Below, piece after piece: positions 53,233-60,891 of a stretch of DNA of 64,000 nt (position 1 is its first letter; every line of letters starts with the position of its first letter). The translations under genes were made by a program, and so were the position numbers. Source of the DNA: Chitinophaga agri (GTDB taxonomy: Bacteria > Bacteroidota > Bacteroidia > Chitinophagales > Chitinophagaceae); contig NZ_CP048113.1 of the NCBI RefSeq assembly GCF_010093065.1, positions 3,100,001-3,164,000 of the forward strand, written 5' to 3'. The notes beneath the pieces are model-generated. The model saw only the letters and a list, made by a program, of their open reading frames with translations. It was not told the origin of the DNA and did not search any database.

Positions 53233-54465
53233 ATGGCAGAAAAAATCAAAGTTGCCAATCCCGTTGTAGAACTGGATGGTGATGAAATGACGCGAATCAT
53301 CTGGAAATTCATTAAAGATAAACTGATCCTTCCTTACCTCGAGGTTGATATCAAATACTACGATCTTGGCATGGAACACCGCGACGCTACAAACGACCAG
53401 GTGACCATCGATGCAGCAAATGCTATCAAAGAAATCGGTGTGGGTATCAAATGTGCTACCATCACTCCTGATGAAGAGCGCGTGAAGGAATTCAAGCTGA
53501 AACAGATGTGGAAATCTCCAAACGGTACCATCCGTAACATCCTGGACGGTACTGTATTCCGTGAGCCAATCGTAACTTCAAACGTGCCTCGTCTGGTGCC
53601 TAACTGGACTGCTCCTATCTGTATAGGTCGTCACGCATTCGGTGACCAGTACCGTGCTACTGACTTCGTAACTAAAGGTAAAGGTAAACTGACCATCAAG
53701 TTCGAAGGCGAAAACGGTGAGGTGATCGAGCATGAAGTATTCAACTTCAAAGGTGATGGCGTTGCACTGGCCATGTACAACACTGACGAATCTATCAAAG
53801 GTTTCGCACGTGCCTGTTTCAACCAGGCGCTGATGAAAAAATGGCCGCTGTACCTGAGCACCAAAAACACCATCCTGAAAAAATATGATGGTCGTTTCAA
53901 AGATATTTTCGAAGAGATCTACCAGAACGAATTTAAAACTGTGTTCCAGGAAAACGGCCTGACCTATGAGCATCGTCTGATCGATGACATGGTAGCCAGC
54001 GCGCTGAAATGGAACGGTAACTTCGTATGGGCTTGTAAGAACTACGATGGCGACGTACAGTCTGACACCGTAGCACAAGGTTTCGGTTCACTCGGTCTGA
54101 TGACCTCTACCCTGATCACTCCTGATGGTTCCGTAATGGAAGCGGAAGCAGCTCACGGTACTGTAACCCGTCATTACCGTGATCACCAGGCTGGTAAGCC
54201 AACTTCCACCAACCCGATCGCTTCTATTTTCGCATGGACCCGTGGTCTGGAATTCCGTGGCCGTCTGGACAAGAACCAGGAGCTGATCGACTTCTGTCAT
54301 GCACTGGAAGCTGTTTGTGTTGAAACAGTAGAAAGCGGTAAAATGACAAAAGATCTGGCTGTTTGTATTCATGGCAACAAAGTTGAGCACGGAAAACATT
54401 ATCTTTACACCGAAGAGTTCCTGCAGGAACTGGATAATGCTTTGAAAGCGAAGCTGAACAAATAA
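53233..54465 (+). CDS. NADP-dependent isocitrate dehydrogenase, eukaryotic-like homodimeric type
   Basis: This is the second isocitrate dehydrogenase, belonging to the subfamily found in mitochondria and some bacteria. It has [86 protein letters not shown] and [15 protein letters not shown]. At 410 aa it has normal length. Sequence identity with the preceding gene product is visibly low, so this is not a recent duplication. The two may serve different NADPH or carbon needs. It is followed by a terminator. Confidence 0.94.
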   Translation: MAEKIKVANPVVELDGDEMTRIIWKFIKDKLILPYLEVDIKYYDLGMEHRDATNDQVTIDAANAIKEIGVGIKCATITPDEERVKEFKLKQMWKSPNGTIRNILDGTVFREPIVTSNVPRLVPNWTAPICIGRHAFGDQYRATDFVTKGKGKLTIKFEGENGEVIEHEVFNFKGDGVALAMYNTDESIKGFARACFNQALMKKWPLYLSTKNTILKKYDGRFKDIFEEIYQNEFKTVFQENGLTYEHRLIDDMVASALKWNGNFVWACKNYDGDVQSDTVAQGFGSLGLMTSTLITPDGSVMEAEAAHGTVTRHYRDHQAGKPTSTNPIASIFAWTRGLEFRGRLDKNQELIDFCHALEAVCVETVESGKMTKDLAVCIHGNKVEHGKHYLYTEEFLQELDNALKAKLNK

Positions 54466-54494
54466 GTCACGTACGTAATACTGATATAAGCACG

Positions 54495-54523
54495 AGGGCC
54501 TTGCAACTGCAAGGCCCTTTTTA
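54495..54523 (+). terminator. Terminator after the second isocitrate dehydrogenase gene
   Basis: An 11-bp stem (54495-54505 with 54508-54518; the inner pair probably opens to form the loop) is followed by TTTTT and then TATTTCG. Confidence 0.85.
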
Positions 54524-54546
54524 TTTCGTCAGATAAGGTTTATTAT

Positions 54547-55581
54547 TTAGCTGTTTTCCTTCACAAAAGAACGGTCTCTCCAGCCGGTGATCCAGCCGGG
54601 ATATTCAACTGACAGCCTACTCACTTCGTCCAGCTGTTGCAATTCCTCTGCTGACAACCGTACATTCACCGCTCCCAGGTTATCTTCCAGCTGGGATAAT
54701 TTATTGGCTCCTATGATCACGCTGGTCACCACCGATTGATGTAACAACCAGGCCAGTGCCAGCTGTGCCACTGTCGTGCCTTTTTCCGCCGCCATCGTAT
54801 GCAGTACGTCCAGTATATTAAAGGCCCGCTCCGTATCTACCGGTATAAAAGACACTTTCTGATAACGGCCGGCATCTGTGGTGGCTCCGTTCCGCTGGTA
54901 CTTACCACTCAGTAGTCCTGCACACAAAGGACTCCATACCATTAGCCCTACTTTCTGGTCCTGCAGTGCCGGAATGACATCTCTTTCCAGTTCCCGTGTA
55001 GCAATGGAATAGTGCGACTGCATAGCGATATAGGGATGCAATTGATATTTCCCGGCTACCGCCTGTGCCTTCATCATATACCAGCCCATATAATTACTGC
55101 CCCCGATATAACGCACCTTCCCACTTGTGATCAGGTCATCCATCGCCCGCAGTGTTTCTTCCAGTGGTACCAATGGGTCCCAGTTATGTGCCTGATACAG
55201 GTCGATATAGTCTGTTTGCAGGCGTTTCAGGCTGGCCTCCACCTGCTGCATGATATGCTTACGCGAAAGTCCCTGATCATTCACGCCCTTACCCATCGCC
55301 GCACAGACTTTTGTCGCAATAACCAGGTCATCACGTTTGAGTCCCAGATTACGGATGGCCTGCCCTGTCAGTTCTTCTGATCTTCCTTCTGCGTAAACAT
55401 TGGCCGTATCGATAAAGTTAATACCCGCATCTACTGCCCGTTTCACCAGTTCATCAACAGCGGGTTGTTCCAGCGTACCTACCATTTCATAAAGACCTTT
55501 GCCCTTGCCTCCGAATGTCATTGTACCCAGACACAGTGTGGATACCATCAATCCGGAGTTCCCCAATACTTTGTATTTCAT
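54547..55581 (-). CDS. Aldo/keto reductase
   Basis: This 344-aa cytosolic NADPH-dependent TIM-barrel oxidoreductase has catalytic Asp-Tyr in IDTANVYAEG, Lys in VIATKVCAAMG and His in DLYQAHNWDP; the C-terminal coenzyme loop is SVIIGANKLSQLEDNLGAV. The family reduces aldehydes and ketones broadly, so no substrate is assigned. It has its own promoter, with an AraC-type regulator gene lying upstream in the same direction. Regulation by that AraC protein is possible but not shown. Confidence 0.92.
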   Translation of the reverse strand: MKYKVLGNSGLMVSTLCLGTMTFGGKGKGLYEMVGTLEQPAVDELVKRAVDAGINFIDTANVYAEGRSEELTGQAIRNLGLKRDDLVIATKVCAAMGKGVNDQGLSRKHIMQQVEASLKRLQTDYIDLYQAHNWDPLVPLEETLRAMDDLITSGKVRYIGGSNYMGWYMMKAQAVAGKYQLHPYIAMQSHYSIATRELERDVIPALQDQKVGLMVWSPLCAGLLSGKYQRNGATTDAGRYQKVSFIPVDTERAFNILDVLHTMAAEKGTTVAQLALAWLLHQSVVTSVIIGANKLSQLEDNLGAVNVRLSAEELQQLDEVSRLSVEYPGWITGWRDRSFVKENS

Positions 55582-55619
55582 GCGATATGATTAATGTAAT
55601 AAATGAAGCTATTCCGGTG

Positions 55620-55648
55620 CAAAGGTACCCGGAGGGCTAACGGGCAAA
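55620..55648 (-). promoter_or_regulatory. Promoter of the aldo/keto reductase gene
   Basis: On the minus strand TTTG (55645-55648), a 17-nt spacer and TACCTTTG (55620-55627) lie 38 nt before the ATG. Both elements match the Bacteroidota consensus; the spacer is two nt short. Confidence 0.55.
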
Positions 55649-55720
55649 GAGCCTCATTCAAAGAAAAAGGTACAAAAATCAAAGAAGGACGTACGGAGAG
55701 CAGGGCATAGACGTACCAGG

Positions 55721-56614
55721 TTATTTTCTAAATTGCAGGGGTGTAACAGCTGTATGCTTCTTGAAGAAGTTATTAAAGTGATTAGGGTATTCGAACCCAA
55801 GGCAGTAGCTGATATCAGCAATACTCCAATCGGTGTGTTTCAACAAAGCTTTGGCTTCATTGACTATCCTTTCCGCAATATGGGTAGTGGTGGATTTACC
55901 GGTTATTTCCCTGACGGCAAAGTTCAGGTGATTGACATGCACAGAAAGCGCCGCCGCATAATCGCCAGCCCTTCTAAGCACAAGTGTACGCCGGGGTGAC
56001 TCAATAGGGAACTGCCTTTCCAGCAGCTCAGTAAATATAGCGGCGATCCGCTCATTGGCATTCCTGTGGCGCGCGCCATTCAACGCTGGCTGCATCTTCA
56101 ATGCCTCATGGATAACGAGCTGTATATAATTCCTGATGATGTCATGCTTGTAGACATAGTCCGACGCCGCTTCTGCGATCATCTTATCAAACAGGCCACA
56201 GAATATTGTGAATTGTTCCTTATCCGGAAAGAATACATTATCCCCTCCCACCCTGAACAAAGGTGATTCCTGGAGTCCTTCTGCCCGCTCGCCTTTTCTG
56301 AAATACTGTTCTGTAAAAACACACCAGTATCCCCAACGGGCGTCGTCTTCCGTTTCAAAGGAATAAGGCACTAAAGGATTAGAGAAAATAATCGCAGGCT
56401 GGTCTTTGGAAATATACACCGTCTTATCCGCAAAATGGAGCCTGCTTTCGCCGACGATGATCCATATCTTGAAATAATCCCGCCGGTGATAAGGCAATGT
56501 AATGGGGAGGCTCGGTACTTCATAGTAAGCCACGTTCACATCAGGAGGTGTGTTATTATGAAATACCGGCATGCCGGCCTTTACCTTTTCTGCTACCGAA
56601 AGATGATCAGACAT
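55721..56614 (-). CDS. AraC family transcriptional regulator
   Basis: This 297-aa regulator has an N-terminal cupin-like sensing domain (about 25-150, PLVPYSFETEDDARWGYWCVF) and a C-terminal double helix-turn-helix (about 200-297: YAAALSVHVNHLNFAVREIT, WSIADISYCLGFEYPNHFNNFFKKH). It resembles activators that sense small organic ligands. It is the upstream neighbour of the aldo/keto reductase gene. A TACCTTTG box lies immediately before its start codon, so the mRNA may be leaderless. Confidence 0.93.
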   Translation of the reverse strand: MSDHLSVAEKVKAGMPVFHNNTPPDVNVAYYEVPSLPITLPYHRRDYFKIWIIVGESRLHFADKTVYISKDQPAIIFSNPLVPYSFETEDDARWGYWCVFTEQYFRKGERAEGLQESPLFRVGGDNVFFPDKEQFTIFCGLFDKMIAEAASDYVYKHDIIRNYIQLVIHEALKMQPALNGARHRNANERIAAIFTELLERQFPIESPRRTLVLRRAGDYAAALSVHVNHLNFAVREITGKSTTTHIAERIVNEAKALLKHTDWSIADISYCLGFEYPNHFNNFFKKHTAVTPLQFRK

Positions 56615-56619
56615 GTGTG

Positions 56620-56627
56620 CAAAGGTA
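56620..56627 (-). promoter_or_regulatory. -7 box at the AraC gene start
   Basis: TACCTTTG on the minus strand ends 5 nt before the ATG. With the usual start distance the message would begin at or next to the start codon. Confidence 0.45.
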
Positions 56628-56644
56628 CGAAAATCAAATATCTG

Positions 56645-58306
56645 CTAACGCTTCATCTGCTTCCGCAGCACCTTGTCTTCGCCGTAGATGTCTTCATGAA
56701 ATACCAGTCTGCCGTCCCTGCCTTCTGCTGAAAAATAACGGAAGTAAATAGGTACGCCCCGCTGGATATCGATCTGCTTTTTCTCACCATTCGCCAGCCA
56801 CTTGCGCATACTGTCCCTCGGATGCCGGGTGTCTCCCTTGGTTAGATACATAGAGAGACTGTCCCATTGCTGCACACGTACGCAGCCATGGCTAAGGGCA
56901 CGGTAGGAATTACCAAAAAGTCCCCTGCTATTGGTATCGTGCAGGTACACGGAATATTTATTCATGAAGTTAAACTTCATAATACCCAGTGAGTTTTCCA
57001 GGCCATCCATCTGGCGCAGTACATATGGGAAGTAGTTCTTGTTTAATTTATTCCAGTCAATACTGCCAGGATCAACTGCGTCGCCATTTCCATTAATAAC
57101 TTCCAGGTTCTTCTTTGCCAGATAGCCACGGTCTTTTTTAATAGCAGGCAGCATTTCCTTGATCGCGATGCTGTACGGTACTCTCCAGTAAGGATACATC
57201 ACGAAGTTGGTCATACGGGAATTAAGCAGCGGTGTACGGGTACGTGGTGCACCTACGATCACCTTTGATGTGACGACCACCATATTGCTATCCCACAGAT
57301 CCATCCGGTAGCCGGGCACATTGACCATGATAAAGCGTTGAGGCAATGAATCAGGCAGCTTACGCCAGCGGTCCATATTTACCGCTACCTGGGCCTCCCA
57401 GTCGGCAAAGGACTTATTCAGCGCCTGCAGGGTCTTTTTACCTGCCTGTCCGTCTTCATACATATTGAACTCCTGCTGGAAAGCTTTGATGCCTTTTTTC
57501 ATCAGCGCCGTATCAGCACTGTGTCCGCCGGAGGTATCGAGATGTCCACTTTGTACCAGGCGGTTGATCAGCTGCTGGCGGAACGCAGATGTATCGGTAT
57601 AAGATAGTGGCAGGGAGTCCCATTTCATCAGACTATACTTCCCTTTAAAGTTCGTCCAGGCCGACTTGAGTAACTGGTAACCCTGATATTGCGGCTCCTG
57701 TGCCCGTAAGGTGGGTCCGATAATATGCTGATGTAAAGCGGACGTAAGATAATTAGTCAGTAAAGTGTCTGAATACACAGAGTCCTTGCGCAGGGTGATA
57801 CTATCCCGCGGCCCGGTACCAAAACGCAGGTCCGTCACCATCTTCATAAATGCGTCCGTCATCATCACATCTATCTGTGCCCAGAGTGTCGCATCTTTTT
57901 TTGCGGCAGCATCATCGCGCACCTGTGTGATAGCTCTTTCCAGCGCCGCACTGTGATAATCAGCAGGACGCAGCCCTGCTTCGTCCGCATGCATGATGTA
58001 ATAGAACATAGAATCAGCCTGACCATCCAGCACGCCTTCAGAAGACCATACCGGGTTGTTATTCGACTGCTGGTAGAAGTAATTCAGTACCGCACTGCTG
58101 ATGGCGGGCACACTATCTTCCATGACATCCTGATTGTCAGCGATGTATTCAAGACGTTCAGTAATATTCTCCGGAATGACTTCACTTAGCTGACGAACGT
58201 CACCTACAATTTCTCTTTCCCGGAGTACCCGCTTTCTATGGCAGGCAAACAATGATGATAATACAATTACGATAAGTAGATTGTCCCTTAGAAACCTGTA
58301 ATTCAT
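56645..58306 (-). CDS. L,D-transpeptidase lipoprotein (YcbB/LdtD type)
   Basis: This cell-wall enzyme forms 3-3 peptide cross-links or attaches proteins to peptidoglycan. The ATG before NYRFLRDN gives a lipoprotein signal ending LSSLFAC (Cys at about 21); the open frame continues 40 codons upstream but lacks such a signal. An N-terminal scaffold domain is followed by a peptidoglycan-binding segment (MKKGIKAFQQEFNMYEDGQ) and the YkuD catalytic domain with YRALSHGCVRV holding the catalytic Cys and His. At 553 aa it has the long YcbB-like architecture. Confidence 0.92.
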   Translation of the reverse strand: MNYRFLRDNLLIVIVLSSLFACHRKRVLREREIVGDVRQLSEVIPENITERLEYIADNQDVMEDSVPAISSAVLNYFYQQSNNNPVWSSEGVLDGQADSMFYYIMHADEAGLRPADYHSAALERAITQVRDDAAAKKDATLWAQIDVMMTDAFMKMVTDLRFGTGPRDSITLRKDSVYSDTLLTNYLTSALHQHIIGPTLRAQEPQYQGYQLLKSAWTNFKGKYSLMKWDSLPLSYTDTSAFRQQLINRLVQSGHLDTSGGHSADTALMKKGIKAFQQEFNMYEDGQAGKKTLQALNKSFADWEAQVAVNMDRWRKLPDSLPQRFIMVNVPGYRMDLWDSNMVVVTSKVIVGAPRTRTPLLNSRMTNFVMYPYWRVPYSIAIKEMLPAIKKDRGYLAKKNLEVINGNGDAVDPGSIDWNKLNKNYFPYVLRQMDGLENSLGIMKFNFMNKYSVYLHDTNSRGLFGNSYRALSHGCVRVQQWDSLSMYLTKGDTRHPRDSMRKWLANGEKKQIDIQRGVPIYFRYFSAEGRDGRLVFHEDIYGEDKVLRKQMKR

Positions 58307-58415
58307 TGGCGTCAAAACAATGTTTAAAGATAGACATTTGCTATATACTAAATCAGGAAATATATAGTTTGCCGTTAGTAAGCAATTGACGGGCCAGATG
58401 TGACCGCAAAAGAAA

Positions 58416-58437
58416 AGGGCTGACATGAGTCAGCCCT
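58416..58437 (-). terminator. Terminator after the copper-cluster operon
   Basis: A perfect 9-bp stem (58416-58424 with 58429-58437) has a 4-nt loop. On the minus strand it is followed by TTCTTTTGC. It lies 37 bp beyond the mini-ORF stop. Confidence 0.65.
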
Positions 58438-58473
58438 GACGGAAAGCAACAATTTACTAATAGATTGGAATAG

Positions 58474-58545
58474 TTATTTACAACAATTCTTCTTCATAAA
58501 CAGTGACTGAATGAACCTCAGCACTATTATTACAGTCTTCTTCAT
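58474..58545 (-). CDS. Candidate 23-residue mini-protein coupled to the outer-membrane protein gene
   Basis: A short ORF begins with an ATG that overlaps the stop of the preceding gene as ATGA, an arrangement typical of translational coupling. It encodes MKKTVIIVLRFIQ followed by SLFMKKNCCK: a basic start, a hydrophobic or amphipathic middle and a C-terminal Cys-Cys-Lys. It ends before the operon terminator. I know no family for it. A vicinal cysteine pair in a copper-linked operon could bind Cu(I) or be lipid- or disulfide-linked; that is inference. Chance is not excluded at this length. Confidence 0.45.
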   Translation of the reverse strand: MKKTVIIVLRFIQSLFMKKNCCK

Positions 58546-59402
58546 TTTCTTTTTGTTGAAATATTGAAAATATTGTGCTCGAACCGTAATGTAAAGGTAT
58601 TAAATACATTGCGAGACATATCACCAAATAATTGTGTACGGTAAGAAAAGTCCAGACGCGTTGCACTATTAAAAATGAACTGAATGGCCGGAGCCACGTC
58701 CAGGTACTGATTCCGGCTAACCGCATCCGTATTTGCCTTTCCTAAAAATTCTATATAAAGATTAAGATTGGTCTGATCGTAACTACGATAACGGCGCGGT
58801 AAAAGCAGATAACCGGCCGACAAACTATAGTTTACAGCGTTAGCTGACATATAGTCGGGCAGGTTATCTTTCGTATTATTCATAAACCGGTTATATCCCA
58901 GCGTAGCTGAGATAGCCAGTTTATGCAGCAACTGTGTAGCGATAATACCACCGGATACGCCTGATGCACCACCTTCGAGGTCAAGCTCCTGGTTGTCAAA
59001 CGGCTTGCTTGTCTGCTCCCGCATCACTGGTACAAACGGATTATTGATCACGGAGCCCTTTACATAAGCCGCCATCCGAAAATGGGAATGCAGATCATCT
59101 TTTGATAAGAAGCGGTATTTAGCATATATACTACCTCCCTCCAGTTGAATGGAAGGTTGCATCTGGTTGGAAGCCAGTCCTGTTACATGCACCATCAGTT
59201 TTTTAGAGATCCCCCACATGACTTCGGGTTCGATACGCATACCGGTCACCCCTTCGTGTTTCATCTTAAAGAAACGGTTGGTGACACGGAAACCGAAGGA
59301 ATTCGCAGGCATATTACTGGCAGGTTCTGTAGAGACATACAGCTCCTGGGCCTGTAAAAAGACAGGCAAAAAAAGTACGATAAAGAATAGACTTCTTTTC
59401 AT
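58542..59402 (-). CDS. Outer-membrane beta-barrel protein of the metal cluster
   Basis: This 286-aa protein has a signal peptide (MKRSLFFIVLFLPVFLQAQ) and many alternating strands (GFRVTNRFFKM, SIYAKYRFLSKD, FRMAAYVKGS, LNLYIEFLGKA, FTLRFEHNIF), as in small outer-membrane barrels found next to copper/HMA genes in Bacteroidota. No enzyme motif is seen. It is 33 bp downstream of the HMA protein gene in the same operon, so a role in metal passage or tolerance is plausible. The C-terminus is lysine-rich rather than aromatic, which is slightly unusual. Confidence 0.75.
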   Translation of the reverse strand: MKRSLFFIVLFLPVFLQAQELYVSTEPASNMPANSFGFRVTNRFFKMKHEGVTGMRIEPEVMWGISKKLMVHVTGLASNQMQPSIQLEGGSIYAKYRFLSKDDLHSHFRMAAYVKGSVINNPFVPVMREQTSKPFDNQELDLEGGASGVSGGIIATQLLHKLAISATLGYNRFMNNTKDNLPDYMSANAVNYSLSAGYLLLPRRYRSYDQTNLNLYIEFLGKANTDAVSRNQYLDVAPAIQFIFNSATRLDFSYRTQLFGDMSRNVFNTFTLRFEHNIFNISTKRK

Positions 59403-59435
59403 TTACAGGTATTGAGGGGAATGCCCCCGGGTAAA

Positions 59436-59984
59436 TCAGATGGTAACGTGATAGATGCGTTCAGGCGCGGCATGACCTTCCATTTTGCAGCAGCTGGCCA
59501 TAACGCCGGTCTGGTAACAAGACATGGTGGTCTGGGTAGCAAACTTCTTAAACTGCCTGGCAGAAACGAAGTCTTTGTCTATCACTGTTATCTGCTGATC
59601 ACCTGACAATACCTGTTGTTTAGCATTGACGAAGTGAAACGTTGCTCCTGCATATTTAACGTGTGCGTCTTTCTCTACCGCTATCTTGTCGAAGGAAGCG
59701 GTCAGTACCAGTTTGGCAACGGAAAAACCGGCGTCTTCAACCTTGGCTTTGATCTCATCGATGTTCACCTGGGCGTCTGGTTTGAAAGAAAGCAGGAAAG
59801 TGGTGTTGTTAAGATCTGTGTCGATCTTATCCACAAAAGGAAGTGTTTTCAGCGCTTCAAGCGTTGCTCTCGAACACATGGCACATGTCAGTCCTGCTGC
59901 CTGCAGGGATGCTTTTTTAATCTGTGCGTAAGAAGAGATATGCAGGCCGATGGCCAGGAATATAATAGCAAATAATGATTTCAT
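59436..59984 (-). CDS. Secreted heavy-metal-associated (HMA) domain protein
   Basis: This periplasmic metal-binding protein has a signal peptide (to about residue 20, SSYAQ) and an HMA domain with the metal motif GLTCAMCS (31-38), a CxxC site for Cu(I) or other soft metal. The fold pattern LEALKTLPFVDKI and VEDAGFSVAKLV follows. The C-terminal half has further cysteines and histidines (MSCYQTG, MASCCKMEGH), perhaps a second site. It lies between HYC_CC_PP and barrel protein genes and is likely part of copper handling outside the cytoplasm. Confidence 0.88.
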   Translation of the reverse strand: MKSLFAIIFLAIGLHISSYAQIKKASLQAAGLTCAMCSRATLEALKTLPFVDKIDTDLNNTTFLLSFKPDAQVNIDEIKAKVEDAGFSVAKLVLTASFDKIAVEKDAHVKYAGATFHFVNAKQQVLSGDQQITVIDKDFVSARQFKKFATQTTMSCYQTGVMASCCKMEGHAAPERIYHVTI

Positions 59985-60065
59985 GATCTGATAATTGTAT
60001 ACGTATAAAAAATAATCATAGCTGCTATATGAATAGCAGACAGGTACTTATTAGCGATATACGTA

Positions 60066-60464
60066 TCAGATCAGATATGTGCAGTATTGAATATACAAGG
60101 GTATCCTCTTACAATCATCGGGCGGACCGTGATCGTAATGTGAGATGGGTTGTGTATTGCTAATGGCTGGTACCGGTACAATGGCTACCGGCAGACTAAG
60201 GTCTTTAACAGCTGGTTCACTGCTTTGCTGTGCTTTGGCAAGCTGGTGAGAGGAAACATCTGCCTTGCAGAATTTAGCTTCCTCCCGGCAACATTTACCT
60301 TTCTTCTTCTTTTCGGGCTTACTGCATTTGTTGCACTGGTCATTTTCATGAGAACTAAATTCCAGGGACGCAAGCTTACCCATACAGTAATGCACATTCA
60401 CCGTGAAGCCACTGGTGAGCGTGATATACAGGAAAGCTAGTAATATGGTTGTTAGTCTCTTCAT
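60066..60464 (-). CDS. HYC_CC_PP family protein
   Basis: This small protein of 132 aa has an N-terminal hydrophobic signal or anchor (LTTILLAFLYITLTSG). The three family marks are present in order: HYCMG (26-30), a KCC motif in KGKCCREE and the late GPPDD. Additional cysteines (CNKCSKPE) make it strongly metal-binding in appearance. The family is known only by these motifs and tends to lie next to HMA and copper genes in Bacteroidota, as here. It is the first gene of the operon, with a TATTTTTG box (60476-60483) 12 nt upstream. Confidence 0.85.
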   Translation of the reverse strand: MKRLTTILLAFLYITLTSGFTVNVHYCMGKLASLEFSSHENDQCNKCSKPEKKKKGKCCREEAKFCKADVSSHQLAKAQQSSEPAVKDLSLPVAIVPVPAISNTQPISHYDHGPPDDCKRIPLYIQYCTYLI

Positions 60465-60503
60465 GATAACGGATGCAAAAATAGCAATTTGCTGCCAGAT
60501 TTA

Positions 60504-60716
60504 CTACATCCCTGCGCTCTCTTCTATCTTATCAGCCAGACCAAGTAAAAGGGACATACTGGCTACCTTATTAGATTCAGCTCTGATATGTCCATCCAGA
60601 TCGTGTTCAAAAATAACGTCCTGACCGTGAACTTTAACGAGAAAACGGGGAGAATGACCGTTTAAAGGTTTCACCATATATCTGTCCGCGTTATAAACTA
60701 CTGTAAAGGCCTTCAT
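60504..60716 (-). CDS. Small conserved-looking protein of unknown function
   Basis: This 70-aa soluble protein has a plausible composition and secondary structure: two strands (AFTVVYNADRYMVKPL and PRFLVKVHGQDVIFEHD) and a C-terminal helix (VASMSLLLGLADKIEES). I do not recognise the family. A TAAGTTTG box (60733-60740) 17 nt upstream on the same strand matches the -7 consensus, supporting a real gene. It lies just upstream of the metal cluster but has no visible metal ligands. Confidence 0.6.
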   Translation of the reverse strand: MKAFTVVYNADRYMVKPLNGHSPRFLVKVHGQDVIFEHDLDGHIRAESNKVASMSLLLGLADKIEESAGM

Positions 60717-60891
60717 ATAAATTGCTTTTATACAAACTTAAACAAAGAGCACGCCAGAAGGTTGCAGTCAAAACCGATTCTACCAGCTTAAGTAGTGGTA
60801 AAACGGTTTACTTCAATTTTTTCTAACATAATGGTTTAAAGACCTTTACAATGCATAACACTAGCAGTTTCAGCCATTAGTTAACGACTGG

